A stretch of 64,000 nt of DNA from Streptomyces rimosus subsp. rimosus (GTDB lineage: Bacteria > Actinomycetota > Actinomycetes > Streptomycetales > Streptomycetaceae). Both the position numbers and the translations under genes were made by a program. This document shows, in pieces, positions 1-6,654 of the stretch (positions are counted from its first letter, which is position 1; each line of letters opens with the position of its first letter). Location: contig NZ_JOCQ01000089.1 in assembly GCF_000720725.1 (NCBI RefSeq), positions 1-64,000 on the forward strand, given 5' to 3'. The notes under the pieces were generated by a model. It was not told the DNA's origin. It did not search any database and saw only the letters and a program-made list of their open reading frames with translations.

Positions 1-95
1 CGGCTAGAGCGCGCCGCTCGCACCGCCCCGCGCGCCCGCGACTGGAGCGCCGCCCGGGCCGCCCCGCCGCTCCCCCACCCGCCCCCTGGCCCACA

Positions 96-1292
96 ATGGA
101 CCGGGTGAACCAGGCGAACGACCTCGACTCCTTCTCCGCGCTGCACACGCCCGAAGGGCAGGCGCTGCTGGCCGAGCTGCGCGATCACGACCCGGCCGAC
201 GAGCTGGCGACCGCGACCCGGCTGCGGCGCGATCACCCGGCGTCGCTGGTGTCCGCCGCGCTGGGCCAGGCACGGCTGCGCCAGCGCGCGGCGGCCAAGT
301 TCGGGGCGGACGCCGCGCGCATGTACTTCACGCCCAACGGCGTCGAACAGTCCACCCGCAGTACGGTCGCCGCCCACCGCGCCACCCGCCTCGCCGCCCT
401 CGGCGTCCGCTCGCTCGCCGACCTGTGCTCCGGCATCGGCGGCGACGCCATCGCCCTGGCGCGCGCCGGCATCCACGTCCTGGCTGTCGACCGCGACCCG
501 CTGGCCTGCGCGGCGGCCCGCGCCAACGCCGAGGCGCTGGGGCTGGCCGACCGGATCGAGGTGCGCTGCGCCGATGTCACCGAGGTGGACACCTCGGCGT
601 ACGACGCGGTGTTCGTCGACCCGGCGCGGCGGGGCGGCCGCGGCGGCCGGATCTTCGACCCCGAGGCGTACTCGCCGCCGCTGTCCTGGGCCGTGCAGGC
701 CGCCCGTACGGCGCCGCACGCGGCCCTCAAGATCGCGCCGGGCATCCCGCACGAGATCGTCCCGGAGGAGGCCGAGGCGGAGTGGATCTCCGACGGCGGG
801 GACGTCAAGGAGGCCGTCCTGTGGTTCGGCACCGCACCGGGCGCCCGCCGCGCCACGCTCCTGCCCGCCGGTGACTTCCTGCTCGGCACCGGCCTGCCCG
901 ACCCGGAGCCGGGCCCGGTCGGGCGCTGGCTGTACGAGCCGGACGGCGCCGTCATCCGGGCCCACCTCGTGGCCGAGGTCGCGCAGCAGGTGGACGGCCG
1001 GCTGATCGACCCGACCATCGCCTACGTCACGGCCGACGAGCACCACCCGACCCCGTACGCCACGGCTTACGAGATCACCGACACCCTGCCCTTCAACGTC
1101 AAGAAGCTGAAGGCGCTGCTGCGCGAGCGCGGCGTCGGAATCGCCGTGATCAAGAAGCGCGGTTCGGCGGTCGAGCCCGACGAGCTGCGCAAGAAGCTCA
1201 AGCTCTCGGGGCCGAACTCCTGCGTGGTGTTCCTGACGCGGGTGGCCGGCGCGCCCACGATGCTGCTGGGCCGCGCGGCGCCCACCGCGTGA
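96..1292 (+). CDS. Class I SAM-dependent methyltransferase with THUMP-like C-terminus
   Basis: This 398-residue protein carries a Rossmann methyltransferase core. SAM motif I is visible as DLCSGIGGDAIALA (residues 109-122), followed by an acidic VDRD at the end of beta-2 and a VDPARRGG stretch near residue 173. The C-terminal 90 residues (FNVKKLKALLRERGVGIAVIKKRG and onward) match the THUMP-like tail found on actinobacterial members. The family is commonly annotated simply as a methyltransferase; an RNA or nucleotide substrate is likely but unproven. It is the only plus-strand gene in this part and is transcribed away from the left edge. The ATG is the first in frame and no strong ribosome-binding site precedes it, so the start is moderately certain. 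Confidence 0.8.
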   Translation: MDRVNQANDLDSFSALHTPEGQALLAELRDHDPADELATATRLRRDHPASLVSAALGQARLRQRAAAKFGADAARMYFTPNGVEQSTRSTVAAHRATRLAALGVRSLADLCSGIGGDAIALARAGIHVLAVDRDPLACAAARANAEALGLADRIEVRCADVTEVDTSAYDAVFVDPARRGGRGGRIFDPEAYSPPLSWAVQAARTAPHAALKIAPGIPHEIVPEEAEAEWISDGGDVKEAVLWFGTAPGARRATLLPAGDFLLGTGLPDPEPGPVGRWLYEPDGAVIRAHLVAEVAQQVDGRLIDPTIAYVTADEHHPTPYATAYEITDTLPFNVKKLKALLRERGVGIAVIKKRGSAVEPDELRKKLKLSGPNSCVVFLTRVAGAPTMLLGRAAPTA

Positions 1293-1323
1293 GCGTCTGA
1301 ACGCCTGAGCGCCCGAGCGCCGC

Positions 1324-1689
1324 CTACGCCCGGTCCGTCAGCTCCTCCGCGTACACCTGCGAGAGGGGCTGCGGGCCGACGTACTGCTGGCAGGTGCACG
1401 GCCCCGGCTCGTACGCGACCGGCTTCTTCTCCGCGTCCCAGGCCGTCGGCACCTGCGTCACCTCGTGGCACCGGCCCTGCTTGTCGTGCTTGGCGAGGTG
1501 GTGCGTACACCCGCACACCGGCTCCGGCGGCCGCTGCGCCGCCTCCAGCTCCAGCCGGTCCCGCCGCACCAGCTCCAGCCGCTCCATCTTCCGCTTGTGC
1601 CGCGCACTCATCGCCTTGCGCCCCACATCGACAACCTTGGCGAAACCCCCCGCCATGAAGAACGCGAATACCCACCAGATCCAGTTCAC
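1324..1689 (-). CDS. Small membrane-anchored protein with cysteine/histidine motifs, unknown function
   Basis: The 121-residue product starts at a GTG preceded by a good GGAGG site. Residues 1-17 form a tryptophan-rich membrane segment (MNWIWWVFAFFMAGGFA), followed by a basic helix that looks like a short coiled coil. The C-terminal half has C-x-C-x2-H, C, and C-x-C groups (PVCGCTHHLAKHDKQGRCHE, then GPCTCQQY), which could bind a metal. I recognise it only as a conserved Streptomyces hypothetical protein. It converges with the methyltransferase gene, with about 30 bases between the stop codons. Confidence 0.7.
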   Translation of the reverse strand: MNWIWWVFAFFMAGGFAKVVDVGRKAMSARHKRKMERLELVRRDRLELEAAQRPPEPVCGCTHHLAKHDKQGRCHEVTQVPTAWDAEKKPVAYEPGPCTCQQYVGPQPLSQVYAEELTDRA

Positions 1690-1773
1690 GGCCTGCCGCC
1701 TCCCCGTATGTCTGCTTTCGGCTTGGCCAGGGTATGACGTGGTGTCACGGAACGGACGGGGCAGGGCCTGTTC

Positions 1774-2046
1774 TCAGAGGCTCGCGAACGGCGGAACGAT
1801 GCGAGTGATCACCACCAACTTGCTCCGCGGGGCGGGAAGGAAGAAGAAGTATCCGCCTGCCGCATCCATCCGGCGCAGCCCACCGGGGCGAGGCCCGTCG
1901 CCCAGGTCAGTGATGTCGACCCCCACATCGGCCAGTTCGACGAGTTGGCCGACCAGGTGCTCGACCTCGGCCACCACCTCGGAGGGCAGGCCTCCCGCCA
2001 CATGCTGGAAGTCCGGGTCGTACTCCCACCTCCAGTTTTCCTTCAA
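1774..2046 (-). CDS. Small RelE/ParE-like toxin candidate
   Basis: This 90-residue protein begins WRWEYDPDF and ends with a GGYFFFLPAPRSKLVVITRIVPPF strand pair, a layout like the compact beta-sheet of RelE/ParE-type toxins. No catalytic residue set could be assigned. Its ATG overlaps the stop of the upstream gene as ATGA, so the two are translationally coupled in antitoxin-toxin order. The toxin assignment rests on size, fold impression and gene arrangement. It could equally be an unrelated small protein. Confidence 0.5.
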   Translation of the reverse strand: MKENWRWEYDPDFQHVAGGLPSEVVAEVEHLVGQLVELADVGVDITDLGDGPRPGGLRRMDAAGGYFFFLPAPRSKLVVITRIVPPFASL

Positions 2047-2399
2047 GACGCTTCCTGCGCCACGGCTGCGTGGGCGGCGTCCAGGATGCGGCCGAGTTCG
2101 GCCGCGGCGCTCCGGGCCTCGTCGGCGTTGTCGGTGGCCTCGGCCAGGTCCTCCAGCTCACGGAACCTGGCGGCGACCTTGGGATGACGCTGGATGTGCA
2201 CGTACACGGCCCACTGGGTCGTGAAGCGCCGCAGCGGCAGGAGATCGGATCCCTGCCGGGCCTGATCGGCAGCCCGGGAGAGCTCGCGGGCGAACGCGGG
2301 CAGGGCGGCAGGGGCGATCTGCGCCACCGCATCGCGCAGCAGCGTGATCGACGCCGGTGGCTGTGGGATGAGGGGGCGCTCGGAGGCACTGGCGGTCAT
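2043..2399 (-). CDS. DUF6247-like small protein, candidate antitoxin of the pair
   Basis: The 118-residue product has a proline-rich N-terminus, a helical block ITLLRDAVAQIAPAALPAFARE, the conserved-looking LRRFTTQWAVYVHIQRHP segment, and an Ala/Glu-rich C-terminal helix. This layout resembles the DUF6247 family, which in Streptomyces often sits directly upstream of a small toxin-like gene. The second ATG was chosen because GGGAG lies about six bases before it. An ATG four codons upstream has no such site. It overlaps the next gene by four bases. Confidence 0.55.
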   Translation of the reverse strand: MTASASERPLIPQPPASITLLRDAVAQIAPAALPAFARELSRAADQARQGSDLLPLRRFTTQWAVYVHIQRHPKVAARFRELEDLAEATDNADEARSAAAELGRILDAAHAAVAQEAS

Positions 2400-2520
2400 C
2401 GGTTCTCCCATGCGCGGGATTCTGGGCCGTGGGCCCAGAGTAGCCAGCGGGAACCGGGCTGCTTCATGCGAACGAGTGGCGCGGCAAGTCCCGTGGGGCG
2501 ACCTGCCGCAGTGCCCTCCC

Positions 2521-3672
2521 CTACGAGTACAGGTTGTCCTTGCTCAGCTCATGGAAATGATCGTGGTCGTGTGCGTGGCCGTGGCTGTGGCCATGGCCGT
2601 GATCGTGCCCGTCCCCGTGATCGTGGTCCGTCCCCGGTACGTGCGGCTCCGTGACCGGGAGCGACGAGTCGGCCGAGAGGTCCCAGGAGGACGCCGGGCG
2701 GTTGCGGGCGACCATTTCGGCGCCGAGGGCGGCGACCATGGCGCCGTTGTCGGTGCACAGTTTGGGGCGGGGGACGCGCAGGGTGATGCCGGCGTCCTCG
2801 CAGCGGCGCTGGGCCATCGCGCGGAGGCGGGAGTTGGCCGCGACGCCGCCGCCGATCATGAGGTGGTCGACGCCGTTGTCCTTGCAGGCACGTACCGCCT
2901 TGCGGGTCAGTACGTCGACGACCGCCTCCTGGAAGGACGCCGCGACGTCCGCCACCGGAACCTCCTCGCCCGCCGCACGCTTGGCCTCGATCCAGCGGGC
3001 GACGGCGGTCTTGAGGCCGGAGAAGGAGAAGTCGTAGATCGGATCGCGGGAGCCGGTCAGGCCGCGCGGGAAGCGGATCGCGTCCGGGTCGCCCTCGCGC
3101 GCGTAGCGGTCGATGACCGGGCCGCCCGGGAAGCCCAGGTTCAGCACGCGCGCGACCTTGTCGAACGCCTCGCCCGCCGCGTCGTCGATGGTCGAGCCGA
3201 GGGGGCGGACGTCGGCGGTGATGTCGGGCGCGAGCAGGAGGGAGGAGTGGCCGCCGGAGACCAGCAGGGCCATCGTCGGCTCGGGCAGGGCGCCGTGTTC
3301 GAGCTGGTCGACGCAGATGTGCGAGGCGAGGTGGTTGACGCCGTACAGCGGCTTGCCGAGGGCGTAGGCGTACGCCTTGGCCGCCGAGACGCCCACCAGG
3401 AGGGCGCCGGCCAGGCCGGGGCCTGCCGTGACCGCGATGCCGTCCAGGTCGGACGCCGCGATCCCGGCGTCCTTCAGCGCGCGCTGGATGGTGGGGACCA
3501 TCGCCTCCAGGTGCGCGCGCGAGGCCACTTCCGGTACGACGCCGCCGAAGCGCGCGTGCTCGTCGACGCTGGAGGCGACGGCGTCCGCGAGGAGCGTGTG
3601 CCCGCGCACGATGCCGACGCCGGTTTCGTCGCAGGAGGTCTCGATGCCGAGGACGAGCGGTTCGTCAGCCAT
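2521..3672 (-). CDS. tsaD: tRNA N6-adenosine threonylcarbamoyltransferase TsaD with histidine-rich tail
   Basis: TsaD transfers the threonylcarbamoyl group to A37 of ANN-decoding tRNAs, working with TsaB and TsaE in the cytoplasm. The N-terminus LVLGIETSCDETGVGIV and the metal-binding H114/H118 pair (NHLASH) are typical of the Kae1/TsaD ASKHA fold, as are the GGHSSLLL and MIGGGVAANSRLR segments. The core is about 340 residues. Residues 349-374 add an unusual block with 12 histidines alternating mainly with Asp and Gly, followed by a short ELSKDNLYS end. The gene overlaps the end of rimI by eight bases, so the two are probably co-translated. Confidence 0.97.
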   Translation of the reverse strand: MADEPLVLGIETSCDETGVGIVRGHTLLADAVASSVDEHARFGGVVPEVASRAHLEAMVPTIQRALKDAGIAASDLDGIAVTAGPGLAGALLVGVSAAKAYAYALGKPLYGVNHLASHICVDQLEHGALPEPTMALLVSGGHSSLLLAPDITADVRPLGSTIDDAAGEAFDKVARVLNLGFPGGPVIDRYAREGDPDAIRFPRGLTGSRDPIYDFSFSGLKTAVARWIEAKRAAGEEVPVADVAASFQEAVVDVLTRKAVRACKDNGVDHLMIGGGVAANSRLRAMAQRRCEDAGITLRVPRPKLCTDNGAMVAALGAEMVARNRPASSWDLSADSSLPVTEPHVPGTDHDHGDGHDHGHGHSHGHAHDHDHFHELSKDNLYS

Positions 3673-4300
3673 GGGTGGGGGTTCCTTGTGCGGAGGGGGA
3701 TTCGGGGGAGGGGGAGGGGGCGGCGGCCGGCGTCCCGGTCCCGGAATCGGCCGGGGAATCGGCCGGGGATTCAGCCGCGGATTCGGCCGGGGATTCGGAG
3801 GGGGACTGCGTGGTACGGCGCATGACGAGCGCGTCCACGTTGCCGGGCTGGTAGTAGCCGCGCCGGAATCCGATCGGCTCGAAGCCGAAGCGCTCGTACA
3901 GCCGCTGTGCCCGCGTGTTGTCGACGCGTACTTCGAGCAGCACCTCGGCGCACTCGAAGGCGGTCGCGGCGGACAGCAGCTCGGTCAGCAGCCGGGAGCC
4001 GAGGCCGGTGCCCCACTGGTCGCGGGCGGTGGCGATGGTCTGGATGTCGCCGGTGCCGTCGACCGCGGCGAGGCCGCCGTAGCCGACCAGGCGGCCGTCC
4101 AGTTCGGCGACGACGTAGCGGCGGTTGGCGGCGGGCCCGCGGGCGTGCGCCAGCTCGGACCAGAACATGCCCGCCGACCAGGCGTCCTCCGGGAACAGCT
4201 CGCGTTCCAGGTCCAGTACGGGGGCGATGTCCCACCAGCGCATCTCACGGAGCACGGCGCCGTCCCGCGCGCCCTCCCCGGCAGCCACCCGCGCGGTCAC
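3665..4300 (-). CDS. rimI: N-acetyltransferase RimI (GNAT) with repeat-coded acidic tail
   Basis: This is a GNAT acetyltransferase that in many bacteria modifies the N-terminus of ribosomal protein S18; here it sits inside the t6A gene cluster, as is common in actinobacteria. The acetyl-CoA loop DQWGTGLGSRLLTELL and the RLYERFGFEPIGFRRGYY C-terminal motif are clear. The chosen GTG start overlaps the tsaB stop as GTGA. Longer open frames upstream are antisense-free shadow sequence within tsaB. After the catalytic domain (about 150 residues) there is a Ser/Pro/Glu/Ala tail of roughly 50 residues, encoded partly by five 12-bp repeats. Confidence 0.9.
   Translation of the reverse strand: MTARVAAGEGARDGAVLREMRWWDIAPVLDLERELFPEDAWSAGMFWSELAHARGPAANRRYVVAELDGRLVGYGGLAAVDGTGDIQTIATARDQWGTGLGSRLLTELLSAATAFECAEVLLEVRVDNTRAQRLYERFGFEPIGFRRGYYQPGNVDALVMRRTTQSPSESPAESAAESPADSPADSGTGTPAAAPSPSPESPSAQGTPTHG
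3743..3802. repeat. Five tandem 12-bp units inside the rimI 3' end
   Basis: Five consecutive 12-base units based on GGAATCGGCCGG run without gaps, with a few substitutions, the last unit being the most degenerate. Because the unit length is a multiple of three, it encodes a four-residue repeat of the E-S-P-A / D-S-P-A type in RimI. Copy number could vary without a frameshift. Confidence 0.85.
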
Positions 4301-4956
4301 TTCGGCGTGACCACCTTGTAGTTGGCGGGCACCTGCGCGTCCGGGCGGCGCAGGTACAGCGGCTGCGGCGGCAGCAGTTCCGCACCGCGCCCCAGCTTCT
4401 CGGCGGCCAGCGCGGCGAGCGCGCCCGCGGACTGGTGCTCGGGGCCGTCTGCCCGTACGCCGGTGAAGGTGTCCGCGTAGAGCACCGCGCCGGCGCCCAC
4501 CGCCGGCACCCCGCCGACCTGGTCCGCGATGTCCGCGGGGCGGTCCACGGCGGGTTCGGTCAGGCGCGTGCGGGCGTCGGCGTAGCGCGCCCAGTAGACC
4601 TCCTTGCGGCGCGCGTCGGTCGCCACCACGAACGGCTCGTCGAGCCCGGCGGCGTACGCGATGCCGTCCAGCGTGCACAGGCCGTGGACCGGCACGTCGA
4701 GGGCGGCCGCGAAGGTCGCCGCGGTGACGAGTCCGACCCGCAGCCCCGTGTACGGGCCGGGGCCGACGCCGACCACGATGTCGCTGACCGCGGCGAGTTT
4801 CACGCCCGCCTCGGCGAGCACCCGGTCGACGGCGGGCAGCAGCAGTTCGCCGTGGCGGCGCGCGTCCACCTGACGCTCCTCGGCGAGTACGCGGGAGCCG
4901 TCGTGGACCGCGACGGTGACGGCGGGGGTTGCGGTGTCCAGAGCAAGCAGCAGCAC
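4297..4956 (-). CDS. tsaB: tRNA threonylcarbamoyladenosine biosynthesis protein TsaB
   Basis: TsaB is the partner of TsaD in the t6A complex and has the same ASKHA fold but no activity of its own. The N-terminus LLLALDTATPAVTVAVHDG and the GVGPGPYTGLRVGL segment (about residues 65-78) are diagnostic. The length of 219 residues is normal. It is the first gene of the tsaB-rimI-tsaD group and overlaps rimI by a GTGA. Upstream it faces a divergent plus-strand gene across about 85 bases. Confidence 0.95.
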   Translation of the reverse strand: MLLLALDTATPAVTVAVHDGSRVLAEERQVDARRHGELLLPAVDRVLAEAGVKLAAVSDIVVGVGPGPYTGLRVGLVTAATFAAALDVPVHGLCTLDGIAYAAGLDEPFVVATDARRKEVYWARYADARTRLTEPAVDRPADIADQVGGVPAVGAGAVLYADTFTGVRADGPEHQSAGALAALAAEKLGRGAELLPPQPLYLRRPDAQVPANYKVVTPK

Positions 4957-5042
4957 GCCTTCAAGACTACGGCTCGGCCGCGGGTGCCCTGCCGGGTGCT
5001 ACCGTCACCCGTAGTCACGCGCGTACGAAAGGTGGCACGGCG

Positions 5043-5615
5043 GTGTCCGGTAAGAGCAGCACGATCGTCACCGCTTTGACCGCGGCCGCGCTCGCCGCCG
5101 TCGGCTTCCTGGCCTATCAGGCGTCCGCCTCGGCCCCCGACCACACCACCGCGGGCAAGCCCCCGTCGTCCTCCGCGAGCCCGGCCCCGGGCAAGGACAA
5201 GGGCAAGGACGGTACGGGCAAGCAGCAGACCGAGGTCCCGGTGCCGCCGAACTCGGGCGAGGGCGAGCGGGTCGTCTACGCGCTGGGCGCGCGCCGGGTG
5301 TGGCTGGTCACGGCGGACGGCAAGGTGAAGCGGACGTTCGAGGTCACGCCGAGCACCGTGTCCCCGGCGCCGGGGACGTACAAGGTCAACGGTCGGTCGC
5401 TGAAGATCCCCGGCTCGGACGGGGTGCCGATCGAACACGTGGTGCGTTTCACGATGGCCGAGGGCGTCGTGGTCGGCTTCAGCTCGGCGGTCGACGGCTC
5501 GATGCCGGACCCGAACGCGAAGAAGAAGACCGGCGGTATCCGGGAGACCCGCGAGGACGGCACGGCGCTGTGGGACTTCGCGCTGGGGGGAACGAAGGTC
5601 GTCGTCGTTTCCTGA
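5043..5615 (+). CDS. Secreted/membrane-anchored YkuD-like protein lacking the catalytic cysteine
   Basis: The 190-residue product has an N-terminal membrane or signal segment (residues 7-24), a low-complexity Ser/Pro/Lys/Gly linker (about 33-66), and a globular C-terminus. The C-terminus reads like an L,D-transpeptidase (YkuD) core, with VVYALGARRVWLV, a GTYKVNG turn, and GGIRETREDGTALWDFA. That last segment aligns with the YkuD SHGCIRM...DA motif, but the catalytic Cys position is Gly165 and the preceding His is absent. It is therefore probably non-catalytic. The GTG start is preceded by GAAAGG. It is divergent from tsaB. Confidence 0.7.
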   Translation: MSGKSSTIVTALTAAALAAVGFLAYQASASAPDHTTAGKPPSSSASPAPGKDKGKDGTGKQQTEVPVPPNSGEGERVVYALGARRVWLVTADGKVKRTFEVTPSTVSPAPGTYKVNGRSLKIPGSDGVPIEHVVRFTMAEGVVVGFSSAVDGSMPDPNAKKKTGGIRETREDGTALWDFALGGTKVVVVS

Positions 5616-5642
5616 GGGCGGGTGCCTGAAGGGCGACGCCTG

Positions 5643-5665
5643 GGCGTGGGGGCTCCCCCTACGCC
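5643..5665. terminator. Hairpin between convergent genes
   Basis: A GGCGT-GGGGG arm pairs with CCCCC-ACGCC around a CT turn, with one bulged base. It lies between the plus-strand YkuD-like gene and the minus-strand 70-residue gene, overlapping the stop codon of the latter. There is no T-tract, so its role in termination is tentative. Confidence 0.35.
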
Positions 5666-5871
5666 GCGTCGCGCCTCCCCGCCTCCTGCGGGCCGATGAC
5701 CCGCGTCCCGTCCGCCTCCGCTTCCGTGCCCTCCTCGGCACGTGCCGGCGGCTCCGGGGGCGTGGACACCGCGCTGGCCGCGGCGCACGCCGCCAGCAGT
5801 TCGTTCATGGTCGGCGACGGCTCGGTCGCGCCGCTGCGGACCCCTGCGGTGACGGGCTGGTGGGCCGACAT
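5659..5871 (-). CDS. Conserved 70-residue protein behind an iron-box-like site
   Basis: This short protein (MSAHQPVTAGVRSGATEPSPTMNELLAACAAA, then a Pro/Glu-rich end) has no domain I recognise. The central MNELLAACAAASAVSTPPEPP piece looks like a conserved amphipathic helix followed by a flexible tail. It appears to be a conserved Streptomyces hypothetical. The interest lies in its promoter: an iron-box-like palindrome sits about 40 bases upstream of the ATG, suggesting iron-dependent repression. Confidence 0.55.
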   Translation of the reverse strand: MSAHQPVTAGVRSGATEPSPTMNELLAACAAASAVSTPPEPPARAEEGTEAEADGTRVIGPQEAGRRDAA

Positions 5872-5909
5872 GGATGCCTCCCGTGGCTCTGGGCGGGCAA
5901 GCGGGCGTA

Positions 5910-5925
5910 GTTAGGCAGACCTAAC
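5910..5925. promoter_or_regulatory. Iron-box-like palindrome (DmdR/IdeR type candidate)
   Basis: The sequence GTTAGGCAGACCTAAC has perfect six-base arms around CAGA. The TTAGGC..ACCTAA part matches 12 of 14 positions of the right portion of the actinobacterial iron box TTAGGTTAGGCTCACCTAA. It lies 39 bases upstream of the 70-residue gene, where a repressor would block transcription. The left third of the 19-base consensus is poorly matched. Confidence 0.5.
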
Positions 5926-6037
5926 CGACTCTCTCTTCACCCATGTGACCACGTTCGGCGCCGCGCGCGCAACATCTTCCCGACGGCTTGTCGGAAACTA
6001 CGGTACGGCCGGCCGCCCGCTCCCCGGCCGGTACGCC

Positions 6038-6583
6038 CTACTCCCCCGCCAGCACCGTCAGGTCCACGTCCGCCCAGCGCCGCCCGACACCGCGGACGGA
6101 GACCTCGCGTACGTCGTCCTCGTCCGTCACCACGTCGGAGTGCGCACCGTCCGGCAGGCCCGGCGCGTCCGCGCCCACCGCGCGCTCGATGACCAGGTGC
6201 AGCCGGTCCTCGGACAGCTCCTCGACCTTGTCCTCGCCCCACTCCACGACCACCACCGACTCCGGCAGCGACACGTCGAGGTCCAGGTCCTCCATCTCGT
6301 CCAGCCCGCCGCCGAGCCGGTACGCGTCCACGTGCACCAGGGCCGGGCCCGCGCCCAGCGGCGGGTGCACCCGGGCGATCACGAACGTCGGCGAGGTGAC
6401 CGCGCCGCGCACGCCCAGGCCCTCGCCCAGGCCGCGGGTCAGCGTCGTCTTGCCCGCTCCCAGCTCCCCGGTCAGCATCACCAGGTCCCCCGGCCGCAGC
6501 AGTCCGGCCAGCCTGCGGCCCAACTCCAGCATGCGCGTGGGGGACTTGACGGTTACGTGCACGGTCGTCTCGGTGGCGCTCAT
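6038..6583 (-). CDS. tsaE: tRNA threonylcarbamoyladenosine biosynthesis ATPase TsaE
   Basis: TsaE is the small P-loop ATPase needed for turnover of the TsaBD complex in t6A synthesis. The Walker A motif GELGAGKTT (residues 39-47) is followed by SPTFVIARVHPP and VHVDAYRLGG, both typical of the family. The 181-residue length and the ATG start fit other actinobacterial members. Longer upstream starts would give a basic low-complexity leader with no support. It follows the hydrolase gene by 71 bases and is separated from tsaB-rimI-tsaD by the small genes at 5.0-5.9 kb. Confidence 0.94.
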   Translation of the reverse strand: MSATETTVHVTVKSPTRMLELGRRLAGLLRPGDLVMLTGELGAGKTTLTRGLGEGLGVRGAVTSPTFVIARVHPPLGAGPALVHVDAYRLGGGLDEMEDLDLDVSLPESVVVVEWGEDKVEELSEDRLHLVIERAVGADAPGLPDGAHSDVVTDEDDVREVSVRGVGRRWADVDLTVLAGE

Positions 6584-6654
6584 GCGCCGATGGTACGGGG
6601 CACACAACCGGCATTCCGAACCCGACCGCGGCGGGCGGGTGCCGGAACGCCGCC

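Noticed and set aside
4301..4678. N-terminal extension of RimI by 126 codons
   Set aside because: The extension lies wholly inside tsaB in another frame and is low-complexity Arg/Gly. The GTG overlapping the tsaB stop gives a normal RimI.
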